NCBI GenBank assembly: GCA_023416455.1
Contig: JAEZHQ010000211.1
Span: 1-8,598, forward strand
Length of the DNA: 8,598 bases
DNA from: Pseudomonadota bacterium
GTDB taxonomy: Bacteria; Pseudomonadota; Alphaproteobacteria; Azospirillales; Azospirillaceae
Direction of reading: 5' to 3'
This document shows, piece after piece, positions 6,997 through 8,598 of this stretch. A program made the position numbers and the translations under genes. Below the pieces are notes generated by a model that saw nothing but the letters and a program-made list of their open reading frames with translations, made no database searches and was not told the origin of the DNA. Within the stretch, counting starts at the first letter, position 1, and each line of letters starts with the position of its first letter.

Positions 6997-8097
6997 ATGA
7001 AATTCAAGCTTTCCCTCCTCGCCGCCGTGGCGGCGACCGCGCTCACCGCCACGGCCGCCAAGGCCGACATCGCGGTGGCCACCGCGGGTCCGATCACCGG
7101 CCAGTACGCCACCTTCGGCGAGCAGATGAAGAAGGGCATCGAGCAGGCCGTCGCCGACATCAACGCCGCCGGCGGCGTGCTGGGCCAGAAGCTGAAGCTG
7201 GAGGTGGGCGACGACGCCTGCGATCCGAAGCAGGCCGTCGCGGTGGCCAACCAGCTCGCCAAGGCGAACGTCAAGTTCGTCGCCGGCCACTTCTGCTCGG
7301 GCTCGTCGATCCCGGCCAGCCAGGTCTACGCCGAGGAAGGCATCCTGCAAATCTCGCCGGCCTCGACCAACCCGAAGCTGACCGAGCAGGGCCTCGCCAA
7401 CGTCTTCCGCGTCTGCGGCCGCGACGACCAGCAGGGAATCATCGCCGGCAAGTATCTGCTTGAGAACTACAAGGGCAAGAACGTCGCGATCCTCCACGAC
7501 AAGTCGGCCTACGGCAAGGGTCTCGCCGACGAGACCCAGAAGGCGCTGAACGCCGGCGGCCAGAAGGAGAAGATCTACGAAGCCTACACCGCCGGCGAGA
7601 AGGACTACTCGGCGCTGGTGTCGAAGCTGAAGCAGGAGGCCATCGACGTGGTCTACGTCGGCGGCTACCACACCGAGGCCGGCCTGCTCGCCCGCCAGAT
7701 GAAGGACCAGGGTCTGAACGCCCCGATCGTGTCCGGCGACGCGCTGGTCACCAACGAGTACTGGTCCATCACCGGCCCGGCCGGCGAGGGCACCATGATG
7801 ACCTTCGGCCCGGATCCGCGCGAGCTGCCGGACGCCAAGGAAGCCGTGGAGAAGTTCCGCAAGGCCGGCTACGAGCCGGAGGGTTACACGCTCTACACCT
7901 ATGCGGCCCTTCAGATCTGGGCGGATGCGGTCAAGCAGGCCAACTCGACCGACGCCGACAAGGTCGCCGAGGCTGTGCGCAAGGGCAGCTTCAACACGGT
8001 CATCGGCAAGATCGGCTTCGACGCCAAGGGCGACGTCACCTCGCCGGCCTATGTCTGGTACCGCTGGAACAACGGCCAGTACGCCCAGGTCAAGTAA
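6997..8097 (+). CDS. livK: Branched-chain amino acid periplasmic binding protein, LivJ/LivK-like
   Basis: 366-aa periplasmic receptor that captures branched-chain (possibly broader) amino acids and delivers them to LivHM. A Sec signal peptide is clear: MKFK, hydrophobic core, cleavage after AKA at 21-23, mature start DIAVATAGPITGQYA. Type I periplasmic-binding-fold landmarks agree with E. coli LivJ/LivK: EQAVADINAAGGVLGQKL (49-66), DDACDPKQAVAVANQL (72-87), HFCSGSSIPAS (98-108), ISPASTNPKLTE (119-130), HDKSAYGKGLA (167-177), TAGEKDYSALV (198-208), YVGGYHTEAGLL (220-231) and TYAALQIWADAV (301-312). C75 and C100 sit where LivJ has its conserved disulfide; C140 is extra. The HFCSGSS, SPAST and Y224/E227 positions are the likely ligand contacts. 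Codon use is extremely biased (almost all Lys are AAG), typical of high expression. The ATG at 6997 has GGGAG 11 nt upstream and is preceded by its own promoter region. Confidence 0.95.
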   Translation: MKFKLSLLAAVAATALTATAAKADIAVATAGPITGQYATFGEQMKKGIEQAVADINAAGGVLGQKLKLEVGDDACDPKQAVAVANQLAKANVKFVAGHFCSGSSIPASQVYAEEGILQISPASTNPKLTEQGLANVFRVCGRDDQQGIIAGKYLLENYKGKNVAILHDKSAYGKGLADETQKALNAGGQKEKIYEAYTAGEKDYSALVSKLKQEAIDVVYVGGYHTEAGLLARQMKDQGLNAPIVSGDALVTNEYWSITGPAGEGTMMTFGPDPRELPDAKEAVEKFRKAGYEPEGYTLYTYAALQIWADAVKQANSTDADKVAEAVRKGSFNTVIGKIGFDAKGDVTSPAYVWYRWNNGQYAQVK

Positions 8098-8106
8098 GCG
8101 GGGAAG

Positions 8107-8146
8107 CGTTCCGGAACGGAAGGACCCGGCATCGCCGGGTCCTTCC
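8107..8146 (+). terminator. Hairpin after livK, terminator-like without a U-tract
   Basis: GGAAGGACCCGGC (8118-8130) pairs perfectly with 8134-8146 across a 3-nt loop, a 13-bp stem starting 21 nt after the livK stop. The 12-nt palindrome CGTTCCGGAACG (8107-8118) abuts it. No T-run follows, so it may act as a non-canonical terminator or a 3'-end stabiliser that protects livK mRNA. Confidence 0.65.
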
Positions 8147-8149
8147 CTG

Positions 8150-8263
8150 GAGCGGATCGCGCAGAAGGATCGCGCCGAACCGGAATCGATGTGAAGCGCG
8201 AATCCGCTCGCAGAACAAAGGACTGGAGGGTCGTGCGCTTCAGATTGAACGCACGACCCTCCA
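8150..8263. repeat. Paired long palindromes, REP-like intergenic element
   Basis: First palindrome: GAGCGGAT (8150-8157) pairs with ATCCGCTC (8202-8209), and after a one-base bulge CGCGC (8158-8162) pairs with GCGCG (8196-8200). Its interior repeats GGATCGCGC (8154-8162, 8167-8175). Second palindrome: a perfect 14-bp stem, 8224-8237 with 8250-8263, continues after a one-base bulge into 4 bp (TTCA/TGAA) around GAT. Both sit between the convergent ends of livK and the small minus-strand gene. The architecture, including the TTCAGATTGAA loop, resembles short dispersed palindromic repeats I recall from alphaproteobacterial intergenic DNA. The second hairpin could also terminate the minus-strand transcript, which then runs into moderately T-rich sequence. 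Confidence 0.6.
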
Positions 8264-8325
8264 ATCCGGGGCTGCGACGAGGGCGCCCGGGCGCGGCGCC
8301 GGTGCCCAGGCGGGGGCGGATGGCC

Positions 8326-8556
8326 TCAGCCGGCCAGCCGTTCCGGCGCGGCCGTGGCCGGTGGCGGCATGCAGGCCGGCTTTTCGGCCAGCAGACCTTC
8401 GGCGGCGCGCATCACGTCCCGCCAGAAGGCGGCAGCCCGGAGATTGTTGGCAGCCGTCAGTTCGACGAGGCGGACACGGCTGATGCGGACGGCGGACTCG
8501 CCGAGTTCTTCCACCAGGCGCGTCGCCAACAGAAGCACGTCGTGATCGATCTTCAT
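8326..8556 (-). CDS. Small helical conserved-type protein, function unknown, start uncertain
   Basis: 76 aa from the ATG at 8556. I do not recognise the function. Residues 1-57 look like three amphipathic helices (DHDVLLLATRLVEELGE; SAVRISRVRLVELTAANN; LRAAAFWRDVMRAAEGLL) without a signal peptide, suggesting a small cytoplasmic protein. Residues 58-76 are a Pro/Ala-rich tail containing the only cysteine (C62). The amphipathic pattern and high third-position GC support a real gene over the overlapping frames. No clear Shine-Dalgarno precedes 8556, and the same frame stays open without a stop to the window edge (..PGATFNGV before M1). The true start may therefore lie outside the window, making this a partial gene. 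It is convergent with livK. From memory it vaguely resembles small alphaproteobacterial DUFs whose sequence includes a FWR-type helix, but I cannot name one. Confidence 0.65.
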   Translation of the reverse strand: MKIDHDVLLLATRLVEELGESAVRISRVRLVELTAANNLRAAAFWRDVMRAAEGLLAEKPACMPPPATAAPERLAG

Positions 8557-8598
8557 GACGCCGTTGAACGTTGCCCCCGGCGCTTTGTTCCACGCCGG

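Noticed and set aside
8281..8307. GC-rich symmetric sequence as terminator for the small minus-strand gene
   Set aside because: Several short overlapping pairings with mismatches and wobbles but no T-run; the 8224-8263 hairpin is a better candidate.

Overview
This 8.6-kb window comes from a GC-rich genome with very strong G/C preference at third codon positions. Gene content and style point to an alphaproteobacterium of the Rhodospirillales, most likely Azospirillum or a close relative. The clues are a LivM with an N-terminal extension, a small DUF6867-type membrane protein inside the liv operon, and a secreted four-cysteine protein of a kind I associate with that order. The assignment is inference from memory of these families, not a database result.

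Layout. Bases 5-934 (minus) hold a complete ROK-family sugar kinase that closely resembles E. coli Mak (fructokinase/mannokinase). A 240-bp divergent spacer follows, with a GC-perfect hairpin in the kinase leader and a weak sigma70-like promoter facing right. Bases 1175-1939 (plus) encode an unnamed secreted protein: a signal peptide, Ala/Lys/Pro-rich tails at both ends, and a helical core with four cysteines. It ends at a textbook Rho-independent terminator (1991-2024). An AT-richer 292-bp control region comes next.

The centre is a branched-chain amino acid (LIV/HAAT) ABC transporter locus, all on the plus strand. livH (2317-3222) and livM (3227-4738) are the permeases, livG (4735-5634) and livF (5638-6348) the ATPases. 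A 119-aa three-helix membrane protein (6348-6707) and the periplasmic binding protein livK/livJ-like (6997-8097) follow. The first five genes are packed with gaps or overlaps of 1-4 nt and are almost certainly one translationally coupled transcript. The binding protein is set off by 289 bp carrying its own -10 box, a perfect inverted repeat over the -35 region, a 10-bp direct repeat upstream and a structured leader. It is therefore probably transcribed separately and more strongly, as suits a soluble receptor needed in excess. The binding protein captures Leu/Ile/Val-type ligands in the periplasm, LivH/LivM form the channel, and LivG/LivF power it. The small membrane protein is a candidate accessory component.

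After livK lie a 13-bp hairpin (terminator-like, no U-tract) and a 114-bp pair of long imperfect palindromes that looks like a dispersed REP-type element. The window ends with a small helical protein on the minus strand (8326-8556) whose frame stays open to the right edge, so its start is uncertain.

Most of the window is ordinary metabolism and transport. The least described parts are the DUF6867-like protein fused into the liv operon by a 1-nt stop/start overlap, the livK control region, the secreted four-Cys protein, and the palindromic element. I see no CRISPR array, tRNA, rRNA, insertion sequence or phage-type gene.
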